64,000 nt of DNA from PNON01 sp964387025 (GTDB lineage: Bacteria > Chloroflexota > Anaerolineae > Anaerolineales > Anaerolineaceae), in contig CAYLUZ010000005.1 of NCBI GenBank assembly GCA_964387025.1, forward strand, positions 1 to 64,000, in the 5' to 3' direction. The position numbers were made by a program, and so were the translations under genes. Below, one piece after another: positions 27,365-35,871 of the stretch. How positions within the stretch are numbered: position 1 is the stretch's first letter; each line of letters opens with the position of its first letter. Under the pieces are notes generated by a model. The model made no database searches, was not told the origin of the DNA, and worked only from the letters and a program-made list of their open reading frames with translations.

Positions 27365-28534
27365 TCAAACAACGCACGGCGCAACCGCCCACGTTACCGT
27401 TTGTTCGCTTCGTCCGAGCGAATTTAGTGCTAATTTTAAAATATTTTTTGCGGCTTTCACGTCTCGGTTCATGACCAATCCGCAATTAGGACAGGTGTGA
27501 ACCCGAACAGACAACGTTTTAGGTACAATATTTCCACAACTGCTGCATCTCTGCGAAGTGTTATAAGGATTTACGGCTTTGGTTTGAACACCAGCTTCTT
27601 CCGCTTTGTATTCAATCATCTGCCGAAATATTCCAAATCCAGCATCGTGAGATGATAAGGATAAGTGTCTATTATGATTCATAAATTTGAGCGACATATT
27701 TTCAAATGCGATCAAACCATAATTATTTACGATCTCCCGGCTGACTTTGTGTAAATAGTCCATTCGCTGATTAGCGATTTGTTCACGCAATTGTGCAATT
27801 TGTAAATACGTCTTTCGCTGGTTTTTGCTCCCCTTCTCTTGCCGAGAGGCATGTCGCTGCTTGATTCGCAACTCAATGAGACTTTCTCGTAACCAGCGGG
27901 GATTATCAATCAGTGATCCATCGCTAAAAGCGATCAATGACTTCAATCCAACATCCATCCCGATCCTTTTTTCTGTATTTTTTGAATCTACTTTCTCTTG
28001 CCTTATTTCCAACATCAAGCACACATACCAACGATGATTTATGTTTTTCAGGATAACATGTTTGATGTTTGAATTATCTGGAATCGAGCGGTGATGGCAC
28101 ATTCTCATTTCGCCGACATTTTGTACATAGAAACTGTACCGTCCGTGTTCATTTACACGCAGCTTGCACCCGTCCCCATAGGTGTATTCGATGCTCTTGA
28201 ATCTGTCCTTGTTCTTAAATCGTGGATATCCGGGTGTTTCGCCAGCTTTCATTCTTCGAAAAAACGCCGAAAAAGATTTATCCTGTCTGCGCAGAAGTTG
28301 CTGTAAGCTGGAAGCATTTAATTTTCCAAGGGTATCCACTTCGGCGTGTCGAACTTCTCTAAAATGTTCCCATTGTTCTTTATAACTTATTCCATGCGTG
28401 GTCTCCCGATAGGTGGTAATTCGTTGTTCCAACGCCATGTTATAGACATTGCGGGATTGCCACAACAAAAAATCCAATGATCTTTCTTGTTCTGGTGTTG
28501 GGCGGAGTAAGTATTTGTAAGTTCGGATCAGCAT
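27365..28534 (-). CDS. tnpB: TnpB RNA-guided endonuclease
   Basis: 389 residues. N-terminal WED/REC-like region begins RTYKYLLRPTPEQERSLDFL. RuvC residues are all present: D194 (IGMDVGLKSLIAF), E278 (IAFENMSLKFM) and D358 (MNRDVKAAKNIL); the zinc ribbon has C330, C333, C348 and C351. Nothing looks truncated, so it could be an active guided nuclease. Related proteins cut the empty donor site and so retain the element. Oriented with the surrounding minus-strand genes and inserted between the SCO1664-like gene and an aldo/keto reductase. Confidence 0.92.
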   Translation of the reverse strand: MLIRTYKYLLRPTPEQERSLDFLLWQSRNVYNMALEQRITTYRETTHGISYKEQWEHFREVRHAEVDTLGKLNASSLQQLLRRQDKSFSAFFRRMKAGETPGYPRFKNKDRFKSIEYTYGDGCKLRVNEHGRYSFYVQNVGEMRMCHHRSIPDNSNIKHVILKNINHRWYVCLMLEIRQEKVDSKNTEKRIGMDVGLKSLIAFSDGSLIDNPRWLRESLIELRIKQRHASRQEKGSKNQRKTYLQIAQLREQIANQRMDYLHKVSREIVNNYGLIAFENMSLKFMNHNRHLSLSSHDAGFGIFRQMIEYKAEEAGVQTKAVNPYNTSQRCSSCGNIVPKTLSVRVHTCPNCGLVMNRDVKAAKNILKLALNSLGRSEQTVTWAVAPCVV

Positions 28535-28919
28535 TTTAACTATTCTTTTGGTTCTGGATGTAATTACACTGAACTAATGCTTCCTATTTAATAACTTCTG
28601 CTCCATAGACCCAGTATTTGTGACCGAAGGTGAGGGTACTTATCTCGAAGTGCACGGGATGTAAATCCCTTTTTCGGTATTTTGGACACCAAACCAAATT
28701 ATATTTTAGTGAATAAACAAACCCCACATTATGTCAATATTTTGCATCTTACATAGAACAAATATACTATATTATTAGATATTCGCAAGTGTCTACTAAT
28801 ATCTGTTCATTGACGGCTTCCCCGTCCTCCCAATCACCTGCTCCCAAAAGGAAACAGTCCTCTGCAAAATTATTTTGGAATAGGTTTGACAGTCTTCAAA
28901 AGGGTTATTAAAGAATTAT
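28535..28919. other. Intergenic region holding the left end of the TnpB element
   Basis: 385 bp with no supported ORF. It contains the nested fold at 28623-28678 and, further right, AT-rich sequence ending before the aldo/keto reductase stop. Confidence 0.55.
28623..28678. repeat. Nested hairpin at probable left end of TnpB element
   Basis: Outer stem ACCGAA (28623-28628) with TTCGGT (28673-28678); inner stem GGGAT (28656-28660), GTAA loop, ATCCC (28665-28669). Subterminal imperfect hairpins are what IS200/IS605 ends use for recognition; which exact bases are the boundary is not visible. Confidence 0.45.
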
Positions 28920-29924
28920 TTATCCAACCAGTACTTCATCTATCGCTCGTAATTCCTCAAAGCTGAACTCAAGTTTCTTCAATGAATTGATACTGTCTTC
29001 GATTTGTTCCGGACTTGAGGCTCCCACCAGGGCTGAAGTGATGGCTGGTTTACGAAGAACCCATGCTAATGCCATTTGAGCCATTGTTTGACTTCGTTTT
29101 TGAGCGATCACATTCAATTTGCGGACTTTTGCAACTATATCCGGAGTAACATCGTTGGCATTCAAGTATGCGATCCTTCGATTCGCACGAGATCCTTCCG
29201 GGATTCCATTCAAATACCGGTTTGTCAATAATCCTTGAGCCAAAGGGGAAAATACGATACACCCAATACCCCCTTTTTCCAGTACATCTAGTAATCCATC
29301 TTCCACCCAGCGGTCGAACATATTATAGGAAGGTTGGTGGATTAATAATGGAGTACCCATTTTTCGTAATATCTTCATTGCTTCAGCGGTTTGGGCAGGG
29401 CCATATGAAGAGATTCCAACATATAACGCCTTCCCGGAGCGCACGATCTGATCCAATGCACTCATCGTCTCTTCCAAAGGTGTTTCCGGATCCGGGCGGT
29501 GATGGTAAAAGATATCCACATATTCAACCCCCATACGCTTCAAACTTTGATCCAGGCTGGCGATAAGATATTTACGTGAACCTCGGTCACCATAAGGGCC
29601 GGGCCACATATCCCATCCGGCTTTTGTAGATAGGATCAACTCATCCCGAAATGGCTTAAAATCTTTGGCATAAATTTTCCCGAATGTTTCTTCAGCTGAT
29701 CCATAAGGTGGACCATAATTATTGGCCAGGTCAAAATGAGTAACACCCAGATCGAAGGCTCTACGTAATATTGCTCTTCCGTTTTCCAGGGTATCAACCC
29801 CTCCAAAGTTGTGCCATAAACCGAGGGATATCTGGGGTAGCTGAATGCCGCTTCTTCCGCACCGAATGTAATTCATTGCTTCATATCTATTTTCCAGGGG
29901 AGCATAGGTCGGGTTTATATACAT
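28920..29924 (-). CDS. Aldo/keto reductase, YghZ-like (L-glyceraldehyde 3-phosphate reductase type)
   Basis: 334 residues. AKR features: DLANNYGPPYGSAEETFG (catalytic Tyr), LSTKAGWDMWPGPYGDRGS (catalytic Lys), DIFYHHRPDPETPLEETM (His), and the C-terminal NADPH site SALVGASSPEQIEDSI. The PGPYG and HHRPDP motifs match the YghZ/Gpr subfamily, which reduces L-glyceraldehyde 3-phosphate and methylglyoxal-like aldehydes. AAGGAT precedes the start. Diverges from the GntR gene across a 457-bp gap. Confidence 0.9.
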   Translation of the reverse strand: MYINPTYAPLENRYEAMNYIRCGRSGIQLPQISLGLWHNFGGVDTLENGRAILRRAFDLGVTHFDLANNYGPPYGSAEETFGKIYAKDFKPFRDELILSTKAGWDMWPGPYGDRGSRKYLIASLDQSLKRMGVEYVDIFYHHRPDPETPLEETMSALDQIVRSGKALYVGISSYGPAQTAEAMKILRKMGTPLLIHQPSYNMFDRWVEDGLLDVLEKGGIGCIVFSPLAQGLLTNRYLNGIPEGSRANRRIAYLNANDVTPDIVAKVRKLNVIAQKRSQTMAQMALAWVLRKPAITSALVGASSPEQIEDSINSLKKLEFSFEELRAIDEVLVG

Positions 29925-30159
29925 TTTTTATCCTTTTCGATCATTTCCCTTTTGTATATGACTCTATTGTATATATTATTTACCAAACAACCAATACCTT
30001 ACTATGTCAATTAAAACGGATAGTTTATTGGTTATTAATTTTTGGATTTTTCGAATAGTTGCCCGATAAAAAGCTACCTATGTAATTATAGTAAACATGG
30101 TACTGCATCATAAATTTCCGGTTTGAGGTAAGTAACAACAGTATTAATATACTATACCA

Positions 30160-30170
30160 TATACCACTTT
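30160..30170 (+). promoter_or_regulatory. Direct repeat copy 1, candidate GntR operator
   Basis: TATACCACTTT, preceded by another TATACCA, so TATACCA occurs in tandem at 30153-30166. GT/AC-flanked TA-rich half-sites are typical for HutC-type GntR regulators. Confidence 0.4.
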
Positions 30171-30323
30171 CACATAGTTTAAAATATTCTAAAATATTTA
30201 GTCAAGATTTCGGTTTTACCTATTGCATTCTTTATGATATCTCTCTATAATACATTTTAATATTCGTATTTTCCCAATAATTTTATTAATTTCGTTGATT
30301 TTTTGTAAAACGATAGATAATTA

Positions 30324-30338
30324 AAAGTATACCACTTT
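30324..30338 (+). promoter_or_regulatory. Direct repeat copy 2, candidate GntR autoregulatory operator
   Basis: AAAGTATACCACTTT: contains the same TATACCACTTT and is also an inverted repeat, AAAGT and ACTTT around five bases. It is 44 bp before the gntR ATG, where a repressor would overlap the promoter. Confidence 0.45.
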
Positions 30339-30381
30339 GAAATAATTAGGTAGATTTCAAGATTTTTCGGGGAAGTGGTTT

Positions 30382-31125
30382 ATGAGTAATGAAGTCATAA
30401 ACAAGCCATTATTCGTTCGTATACAGGAATATATTGCTGAACTGATTCTATCCGGTAAGCTGTCACCCGAAGATAAAATTCAATCGGAACGTGAATTCAG
30501 CGATGACCTTGGTGTCAGCAGAATGACTGTCCGTAAAGCACTGACAGAACTTGTCAACGAGGGTTTATTGGAGCGCCGGCATGGTTCAGGGACATACGTA
30601 GCCAAGCCTAAAATGACATATGAATCACGCGAAATGGTGAATTATATCCAGGCAATGCAATCCCGAAATATTACTACGGCTTCACAACTTCTGGAGTTTG
30701 ACGAGATAGTTGCCAGCCGAAGGTTGGCAGAAACACTCCAGATCGAAATTGGTAATCCTATTTACCGCGTTATCCTCCTTCGTTTTGCTAACCGCGTTCC
30801 CGTAATACTGGAACGCATTTTTTTTCCTTGCGCACGCTTTCCGGATTTGCTGGAGTGGGACCTTGAAAAAAGTTCGTTCATTGATATTCTAACTGGAGCA
30901 TATAAAAACGAACTGGGTTCCATATCACAAACAGTTGAAGCGGTTTCAGCCACAGATGCAGTCGCCCGGCAATTGCGAGTGGATGAAGGATCTCCCCTTT
31001 TAATGCTTGTCAAAATTATTCGCAGCAAAGAAAGCGGACAACCGATTGTTTTTGCGCAGGATTATTTGCGTAGCGATTATGCACGCATCCATACAGATGT
31101 CAATTTAAATGATTTGTCCGGATAA
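30382..31125 (+). CDS. GntR-family (HutC/UTRA) transcriptional regulator
   Basis: 247 residues. N-terminal winged helix with FSDDLGVSRMTVRKALTEL and the wing ERRHGSGTYVA; C-terminal UTRA effector domain (about 90-240) with YRVILLRFANRVPVILERIF and FAQDYLRSDYARI. UTRA regulators usually sense the substrate or a phosphorylated intermediate of the pathway they control. First gene of the plus-strand cluster, so it probably controls itself and the downstream permease and enzymes. Confidence 0.92.
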   Translation: MSNEVINKPLFVRIQEYIAELILSGKLSPEDKIQSEREFSDDLGVSRMTVRKALTELVNEGLLERRHGSGTYVAKPKMTYESREMVNYIQAMQSRNITTASQLLEFDEIVASRRLAETLQIEIGNPIYRVILLRFANRVPVILERIFFPCARFPDLLEWDLEKSSFIDILTGAYKNELGSISQTVEAVSATDAVARQLRVDEGSPLLMLVKIIRSKESGQPIVFAQDYLRSDYARIHTDVNLNDLSG

Positions 31126-31151
31126 ACCGGGCCGGGAAAGAAAGGAGGTCA

Positions 31152-31229
31152 ATGGAGTATATTAGAAAATTTCAGTTCATAAAATACAAAAATCTATACC
31201 TACTCTTAGGAGGAAAACAAAATGGCTGA
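31152..31229 (+). CDS. Possible 25-residue leader peptide before APC permease
   Basis: ATG at 31152 follows AAAGGAGG at ideal spacing and encodes 25 codons, MEYIRKFQFIKYKNLYLLLG then GKQNG. It ends in a TGA inside the first codons of the permease gene, overlapping its ATG by eight bases. Five of 25 residues are aromatic (three Tyr, two Phe) and there is a Leu run. The arrangement fits translational coupling or a leader-peptide switch. It could also be chance. Confidence 0.4.
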   Translation: MEYIRKFQFIKYKNLYLLLGGKQNG

Positions 31230-32841
31230 AATGAATGCCCCCGCAGGTGTTGGGGACAAAAAGTTATATGCTCGTAAAAGCTCTGGTCTGGTGCGGACAA
31301 TTGGTATATTCGGCGCCATGGTATTTGGCGTGCACTGCATCAGCCTCTCATCATCGGGATTGATTCCGTTCTCATGGGTGGCAGGTGTTTGGCCAGGAAG
31401 CAGTATCATCGGTGTTCTCACTGTTGCCATGCTATTCTGCCTGTTCCATGCCTACACATATTCCGTCATCGGTGCAACCATGCCTCGTTCTGCAGCCGAT
31501 TACACGATGGCCAGCCGGACTCTCAGCGCTCCCCTGGCATTTGCTGCCAGCTGGACTCTTGTAATTTTTAGTGCAATGGTTGCCGGATCTCTCATTGCCT
31601 GGATCCCGAAGACTGCATTCCCGGTATTATTCCGTACCATGGGTATCGTCTTCAATAACCCATCCTTTGTTGCATTCGCAGACTACTCTGTAACCAAAGG
31701 TGGAATCATCCTCATCGGTTCTATATGCACAGTAATTACATTCCTTCTGATGATCCTGCCCACCCGAACCATCCTACGGATTTTGGAAGTTGGTTTCTTC
31801 CTGGGAATCCTTGCATGGGTCCTTATCTACTTCCAATTAGGTACAGCGAATGCTGATGCATTTCCGGCTGCCTGGGACAAATTCATGGGTGCGGGAAGTT
31901 ATGCTGCCCGAATCCAACTGGCAAAAGACAATGGTATGGTGATCAATCCCAATGTTGCCATGATGACTCTAGCCGGTTTGATCATGGGATTCTGGATCTT
32001 CTACGGTTATTACATCCCAACTTTCTTTGCCGGTGAAGTCAAACAGGCCGAAAAAACCCTGCTGGCTGGTTCCTGGGCTTCTCTCATCGTTACCTGGGCG
32101 ATTTTCGTAGTTGCTGCCATGCTGTTGCAACGGCTGGTCCCATTGGAGTGGATTGCTGCAGAAAGCTACCTGAGCAATGCCGGCGTAGCTGATGCAAAAC
32201 CCATGCCGTGGATAACATTCTATGCTGCCATCCTAAGACCTAACTTCATCATGCTTTGGATTGTAGCAATTGCCTGGTTCTACACCCTCATCAACCTCGC
32301 ACAAACATACTTCTTCTATTGCAGTCGAATTATCTTTGCGTGGTCCTTTGACCGGCTTGTTCCTGAAAAAATTTGTTACATCCACCCGACTCTTCGCAGC
32401 CCGATCATCGCCATCCTCATCATTGCCTTAATTGCTGAGGTCGGCGTAATCGATGCAGCCACTGGCGGCGTCATGGGTGCACAATTGAACTTTGTGTTCT
32501 ATGCTGTATCCACCCAACTGGTCCCGGTATTGGCGATTACCTTGTTCCCCTTCACCAAACCGGAACTCTTTGAGAATGCCAGCGCATTCGTTAAGCGTAA
32601 GGTTGGCAAAGTACCTGTGATCACCATTGTCGGCGGCATTACATTCTGCTACCTGCTCTGGATGCTCATTGCTTCCTTCCTGTACCCCGCAGTTGGTGGA
32701 CGTATCGGTACCGGAACACTGGGTACCCTGGCTGGATTTATCATCTCAGGTATCATCGTGTTCTATGTTGCCCGCTGGTACCGTATGAAGAATGAGGGTA
32801 TCGATATCAACTGGACCTTCCAGTCGATCCCTCCCATTTAA
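31222..32841 (+). CDS. APC-superfamily permease
   Basis: 539 residues with about 12 to 14 hydrophobic helices. The N-terminal VRTIGIFGAMVFGVHCISLS matches the discontinuous first helix of APC transporters, and ATMPRSAADYTMASRTLS matches the conserved helix-2/3 loop. The C-terminal half is more divergent. Substrate likely an amino acid or other amine; no residue visible here fixes it. Preceded by AGGAGG. Its substrate should be related to the kinase, aminotransferase and phosphoesterase encoded downstream. Confidence 0.88.
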   Translation: MAEMNAPAGVGDKKLYARKSSGLVRTIGIFGAMVFGVHCISLSSSGLIPFSWVAGVWPGSSIIGVLTVAMLFCLFHAYTYSVIGATMPRSAADYTMASRTLSAPLAFAASWTLVIFSAMVAGSLIAWIPKTAFPVLFRTMGIVFNNPSFVAFADYSVTKGGIILIGSICTVITFLLMILPTRTILRILEVGFFLGILAWVLIYFQLGTANADAFPAAWDKFMGAGSYAARIQLAKDNGMVINPNVAMMTLAGLIMGFWIFYGYYIPTFFAGEVKQAEKTLLAGSWASLIVTWAIFVVAAMLLQRLVPLEWIAAESYLSNAGVADAKPMPWITFYAAILRPNFIMLWIVAIAWFYTLINLAQTYFFYCSRIIFAWSFDRLVPEKICYIHPTLRSPIIAILIIALIAEVGVIDAATGGVMGAQLNFVFYAVSTQLVPVLAITLFPFTKPELFENASAFVKRKVGKVPVITIVGGITFCYLLWMLIASFLYPAVGGRIGTGTLGTLAGFIISGIIVFYVARWYRMKNEGIDINWTFQSIPPI

Positions 32842-32864
32842 TCCATTCATAATCTCTCACCAAG

Positions 32865-32918
32865 GCTCCCTGACAACGTGGAATCATCACCGCTGAGGTA
32901 CCCAATCCTCCAGGGAGC
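32865..32918 (+). promoter_or_regulatory. Structured intergenic RNA element
   Basis: GCTCCCTG (32865-32872) can pair with CAGGGAGC (32911-32918) around a 38-nt loop that itself contains a small GAGG/CCTC hairpin. There is no U tract, so it is not a standard terminator. It sits between the permease and the metallophosphoesterase, ending just before the latter's ribosome site. It fits no riboswitch consensus I know. Confidence 0.4.
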
Positions 32919-32936
32919 TACTTATTGGAGTAATAA

Positions 32937-33917
32937 ATGAAACTTGGAAATTTATTTCAATCAGATAAGACAGTTCGTATTCTTTATGGATCTGATTTTC
33001 ATGGTTCTGATATTGTTTATCGTAAGTTCCTTGCGGCTTCCTTTCAATATCAGGCAGATATATTGATCGTCGGAGGCGATGTAACCGGGAAAGCAATGAT
33101 CCCGATCATTAACCATGGCAGTGGGAAATACGCTAGTTCACTATTTGGTAAAGATCTGTTTGCATCCGATCTGGATGGATTGGAAAAAATCAAGAAAGAA
33201 ATCTCAAGCGTTGGCTTCTATCCGCTCGTGGTTGATCCGGATGAAGCAAATGAACTGGAAAGTAGCCCGGAAAAGATGGCTGTCCGGTTTGAATGTGAAA
33301 TGTGCGAAAGAGTGCGGGAGTGGATGCAGCTCGCCGATGAGAAATTAACTCCCAAAAATAAAACCCTTTTCTTTATGGCCGGAAATGACGATCTGGCTTC
33401 TATAGATTCGACCATCGCAGAATTTAATAATATCCACAATCCTGATATGGCGAGGTTCGAAATAGAAGGCGGATATGAGATCGTCGGACTATCATATGCC
33501 AATATGACCCCATGGCATTGTGCCCGGGATTTGGAGGAAGATGATTTGCGGAATAAGCTCACTCACCTCGCAGGTTTGATACAAAACCCGGAGAAAACCA
33601 TCGCTGTTTTGCATGTTCCTCCCTATAATTCCTCGCTGGATACATGCCCTGAACTGGATAAAAATTTAAAGATCATCACACAGGGCGGTCAGGTCGTTAT
33701 GAAAGCGGCCGGCTCTCCCGCAGTGAAAGCGTTTATTGATAATGTTCAACCCATGCTTTCTCTTCATGGACATATCCACGAATCCCCCGGTCATGTTCGG
33801 ATAGGCAGGACTCTCGCGATCAATGCTGGTAGCGAGTATGCAGAAGCTATACTTAAAGCAGCTATTATCAACCTTGAGAGTGGTAAGGTCAAAGGCCATA
33901 TGTTGATATCGGGTTAA
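32937..33917 (+). CDS. Calcineurin-like metallophosphoesterase
   Basis: 326 residues. Metal-site motifs in order: YGSDFHGSD (D-x-H, about residues 20-28), ILIVGGDVTG (GD), MAGNDD (GNH(D/E) changed to GNDD), IAVLHVPPYNS (H), and SLHGHIHESPG (GHxH). The His-to-Asp change in the third motif is seen in some subfamilies but alters the usual base. Likely hydrolyses a phosphomonoester or diester produced or imported by this cluster. It follows the APC permease and is 10 bp before the nucleotidyltransferase-like gene. Confidence 0.87.
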   Translation: MKLGNLFQSDKTVRILYGSDFHGSDIVYRKFLAASFQYQADILIVGGDVTGKAMIPIINHGSGKYASSLFGKDLFASDLDGLEKIKKEISSVGFYPLVVDPDEANELESSPEKMAVRFECEMCERVREWMQLADEKLTPKNKTLFFMAGNDDLASIDSTIAEFNNIHNPDMARFEIEGGYEIVGLSYANMTPWHCARDLEEDDLRNKLTHLAGLIQNPEKTIAVLHVPPYNSSLDTCPELDKNLKIITQGGQVVMKAAGSPAVKAFIDNVQPMLSLHGHIHESPGHVRIGRTLAINAGSEYAEAILKAAIINLESGKVKGHMLISG

Positions 33918-33927
33918 AGGAGGCTTT

Positions 33928-34707
33928 ATGGGTAAGTATGGACCAATTATTGAAGACTTTTATACTGAACGATCACGCATTCTGGGTGCCTTTGCAGAAG
34001 ATAACAATAAGCATATCGTAATGCGGTTGATAGGAGCATTGGCTTTTAGAACTCATTGCCCACAATTTGGCTACATTCAGGATAACCTGGGACGTGCTTT
34101 TACGGATTTCGATTTTGTCGCTTATCCGAAATACTTTAAAGACATCATCCGCGTTTTGACCGACTTAAGCTATGTAGAAGACAAACAGGTCACCCAGTTG
34201 TTCGGCGACCAGCGGATGATCTTCCATGACCCTGCTTTCGGACGCCATATTGACGTCTTCTATAATGCTCTCGACTTTTGTCACAACATCAACTTTATCG
34301 GTCGTCTCGAAGCGGAGGAGATTACCATTCCCCTGGCGGAACTTCTCCTTGAAAAAATGCAGATAGTCCAGATTAACGAAAAAGATATCATCGACACAGT
34401 GATGTTATTGCGCGAACACCCGATAGGGGATGGTGACAAAGAAACCATCAATCAGAAAATATTGGTGAACACTCTCTGTAATGATTGGGGTTGGTGGCGA
34501 ACAGTCACTGCGAATCTGAAAATCGTTGACGAACGCATTGACCTCTATGAGGACCTCAATAACGAAGATCACATGGTAGTCCATGAGCGGATTGCGGAAT
34601 TACAGAACAAGATCGATGCCGCTCCGAAATCTCTCAAATGGAAAGCCCGGGCTGCGATTGGCGAAAAGATGAAATGGTATAAAGATGTGGAAGAATTGAC
34701 AAGGTAA
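33928..34707 (+). CDS. Nucleotidyltransferase-fold protein
   Basis: 259 residues. The pattern IGALAFRTHCP followed by RAFTDFDFVAYPKY and, about 40 residues on, HIDVFYNALDFCH resembles the Gly-x-x-R/D-x-D and third-Asp motifs of DNA polymerase beta-like nucleotidyltransferases (AbiEii or LinB type). LLLEKMQIVQINEKDIIDTVMLL continues the family's helical part. The usual DxD reads DFD. Substrate unknown. AAAGGAGG precedes the start; sits between the phosphoesterase and the aminotransferase in one operon. A toxin role is possible for the fold, but no antitoxin partner is seen. Confidence 0.65.
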   Translation: MGKYGPIIEDFYTERSRILGAFAEDNNKHIVMRLIGALAFRTHCPQFGYIQDNLGRAFTDFDFVAYPKYFKDIIRVLTDLSYVEDKQVTQLFGDQRMIFHDPAFGRHIDVFYNALDFCHNINFIGRLEAEEITIPLAELLLEKMQIVQINEKDIIDTVMLLREHPIGDGDKETINQKILVNTLCNDWGWWRTVTANLKIVDERIDLYEDLNNEDHMVVHERIAELQNKIDAAPKSLKWKARAAIGEKMKWYKDVEELTR

Positions 34708-34767
34708 TGGCCTTAACAATGAACAAATAAAAATAGGAAAGCAAGTTATCAAGGAGTATGCATCATT

Positions 34768-35868
34768 ATGAAAAATCCAGAAGAATTTATTAACCCTTGG
34801 GTAAAAACAGCAGAACCATATAGCGACAAACACATGGATATTGCCTGGGAAAACCCGGATATCCTGCGTATGATGTCGAATGAAAATCTGATCGAGCCAC
34901 CCAAAGCAGTACTAGATGCCATTATGAACGCCGCCAAACTCGGCAATCTTTATCCGGGTTCCGGCCCTTTGCTGCGGAAAAAGCTTGGTGAAAAAGCCGG
35001 TTTGACCGCAGATCATGTTGTCCTCGGAAATGGTTCAACGGATGTGATCAACTTCGTGATCCACACTTTTGTTGGTCCCGGAGATGAAGTCTTGATACCG
35101 GTTCCCACCTTTCCCATGTACGAATCTCGTACCAAAGTCGCTGGAGGTATAGTAGTCCAGGTTCCATTCACACCGGATTTTTATTGGGACATGGAAGCGA
35201 TCCTGAAGGCAGTCACACCGAAGACCAAACTGATCTTCATCTGCTCACCAAATAACCCGACTGGTAACCGAATTTCTGATGCAGACATAAAACGGATTCT
35301 CGCTCTGGGTATACCAACTTTCTTCGATGAAGCCTATTATGAGTTGGAAAATAATGTAGAGACCAAAGCCGGTTGGATCAAAGAATACCCGCACCTGGTT
35401 GTCAATCGAACCTTCTCCAAAGCGTACGGGTTGGCAGGATTCCGTATTGGTTATATCCTCTGTGATCCCAAAATTGCATCATTCTTCAACCGGGTACGTT
35501 TCCCGTGGAATGTCAGTTTGCTCGGTATCGCAGCCGCACTGGCACAACTGGAAGACACCAGCAACCAGGAACTAAAACGCCAGACTGTCATCAACGGCCG
35601 GGATTATATCTTCAACGAGATCAATAAGATATCCGGCTTAAAAGCTTATCCTTCTGAAGGCAACTTTGTTCTGATCGATGCACATGTTCTGGATAAAACC
35701 TCTGAAGAAATTCGGGATGCGATGTCTGCCAAGGGAATTTACATCCGTCCCATGGGCGGCCACCACATGAAAAAAGGATTTATCCGTATCACTGTAGGTG
35801 CAATGCCTCAGAATGAGTTATTCATAAAATTATTCAAGGAATACATTCACGAGCTAACAGGGAAGTAA
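34768..35868 (+). CDS. HisC-like class I/II aminotransferase
   Basis: 366 residues, PLP-dependent fold type I. Visible motifs: NENLIEPPKAVLDAI, LYPGSGPLLRKKLGEKAG, LGNGSTDVINF, CSPNNPTGNRI, FFDEAYYELE and the PLP-Lys loop NRTFSKAYGLAGFRIGYI; C-terminal RPMGGHHMKKGFIRITVG includes the carboxylate Arg. Closest in pattern to histidinol-phosphate or aromatic/phosphono aminotransferases. No histidine genes are nearby, so it probably acts on a substrate specific to the cluster. It is followed three bases later by the FGGY kinase. Confidence 0.9.
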   Translation: MKNPEEFINPWVKTAEPYSDKHMDIAWENPDILRMMSNENLIEPPKAVLDAIMNAAKLGNLYPGSGPLLRKKLGEKAGLTADHVVLGNGSTDVINFVIHTFVGPGDEVLIPVPTFPMYESRTKVAGGIVVQVPFTPDFYWDMEAILKAVTPKTKLIFICSPNNPTGNRISDADIKRILALGIPTFFDEAYYELENNVETKAGWIKEYPHLVVNRTFSKAYGLAGFRIGYILCDPKIASFFNRVRFPWNVSLLGIAAALAQLEDTSNQELKRQTVINGRDYIFNEINKISGLKAYPSEGNFVLIDAHVLDKTSEEIRDAMSAKGIYIRPMGGHHMKKGFIRITVGAMPQNELFIKLFKEYIHELTGK

Positions 35869-35871
35869 GCT

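Larger units (their letters stand above)
27341..28690 (-). mobile_element. IS200/IS605-superfamily solo-TnpB element (IS1341-like), approximate limits
   Basis: One intact tnpB flanked by structured ends: a GC-rich hairpin immediately after the stop (27341-27360) and a nested fold upstream at 28623-28678. No tnpA is present, so it would need transposase in trans. Exact ends cannot be fixed because IS605-type elements make no target duplication and have no terminal inverted repeats. Confidence 0.6.
29925..30381. other. Divergent control region between aldo/keto reductase and GntR cluster
   Basis: 457 bp, very AT-rich, no supported ORF. It contains two exact copies of an 11-bp repeat (30160-30170 and 30328-30338) and long A/T runs that could be UP-like or bent DNA. 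Both divergent promoters must lie here. Confidence 0.6.

Noticed and set aside
26535..28534. tRNA genes or attachment sites near the TnpB element
   Set aside because: No cloverleaf-like GGTTCGA plus anticodon arm was found on either strand here or elsewhere in the window.
32865..32918. A known riboswitch
   Set aside because: I compared it from memory with TPP, SAM, glycine, guanidine and fluoride consensus features and none fits, so I report it only as a structured element.
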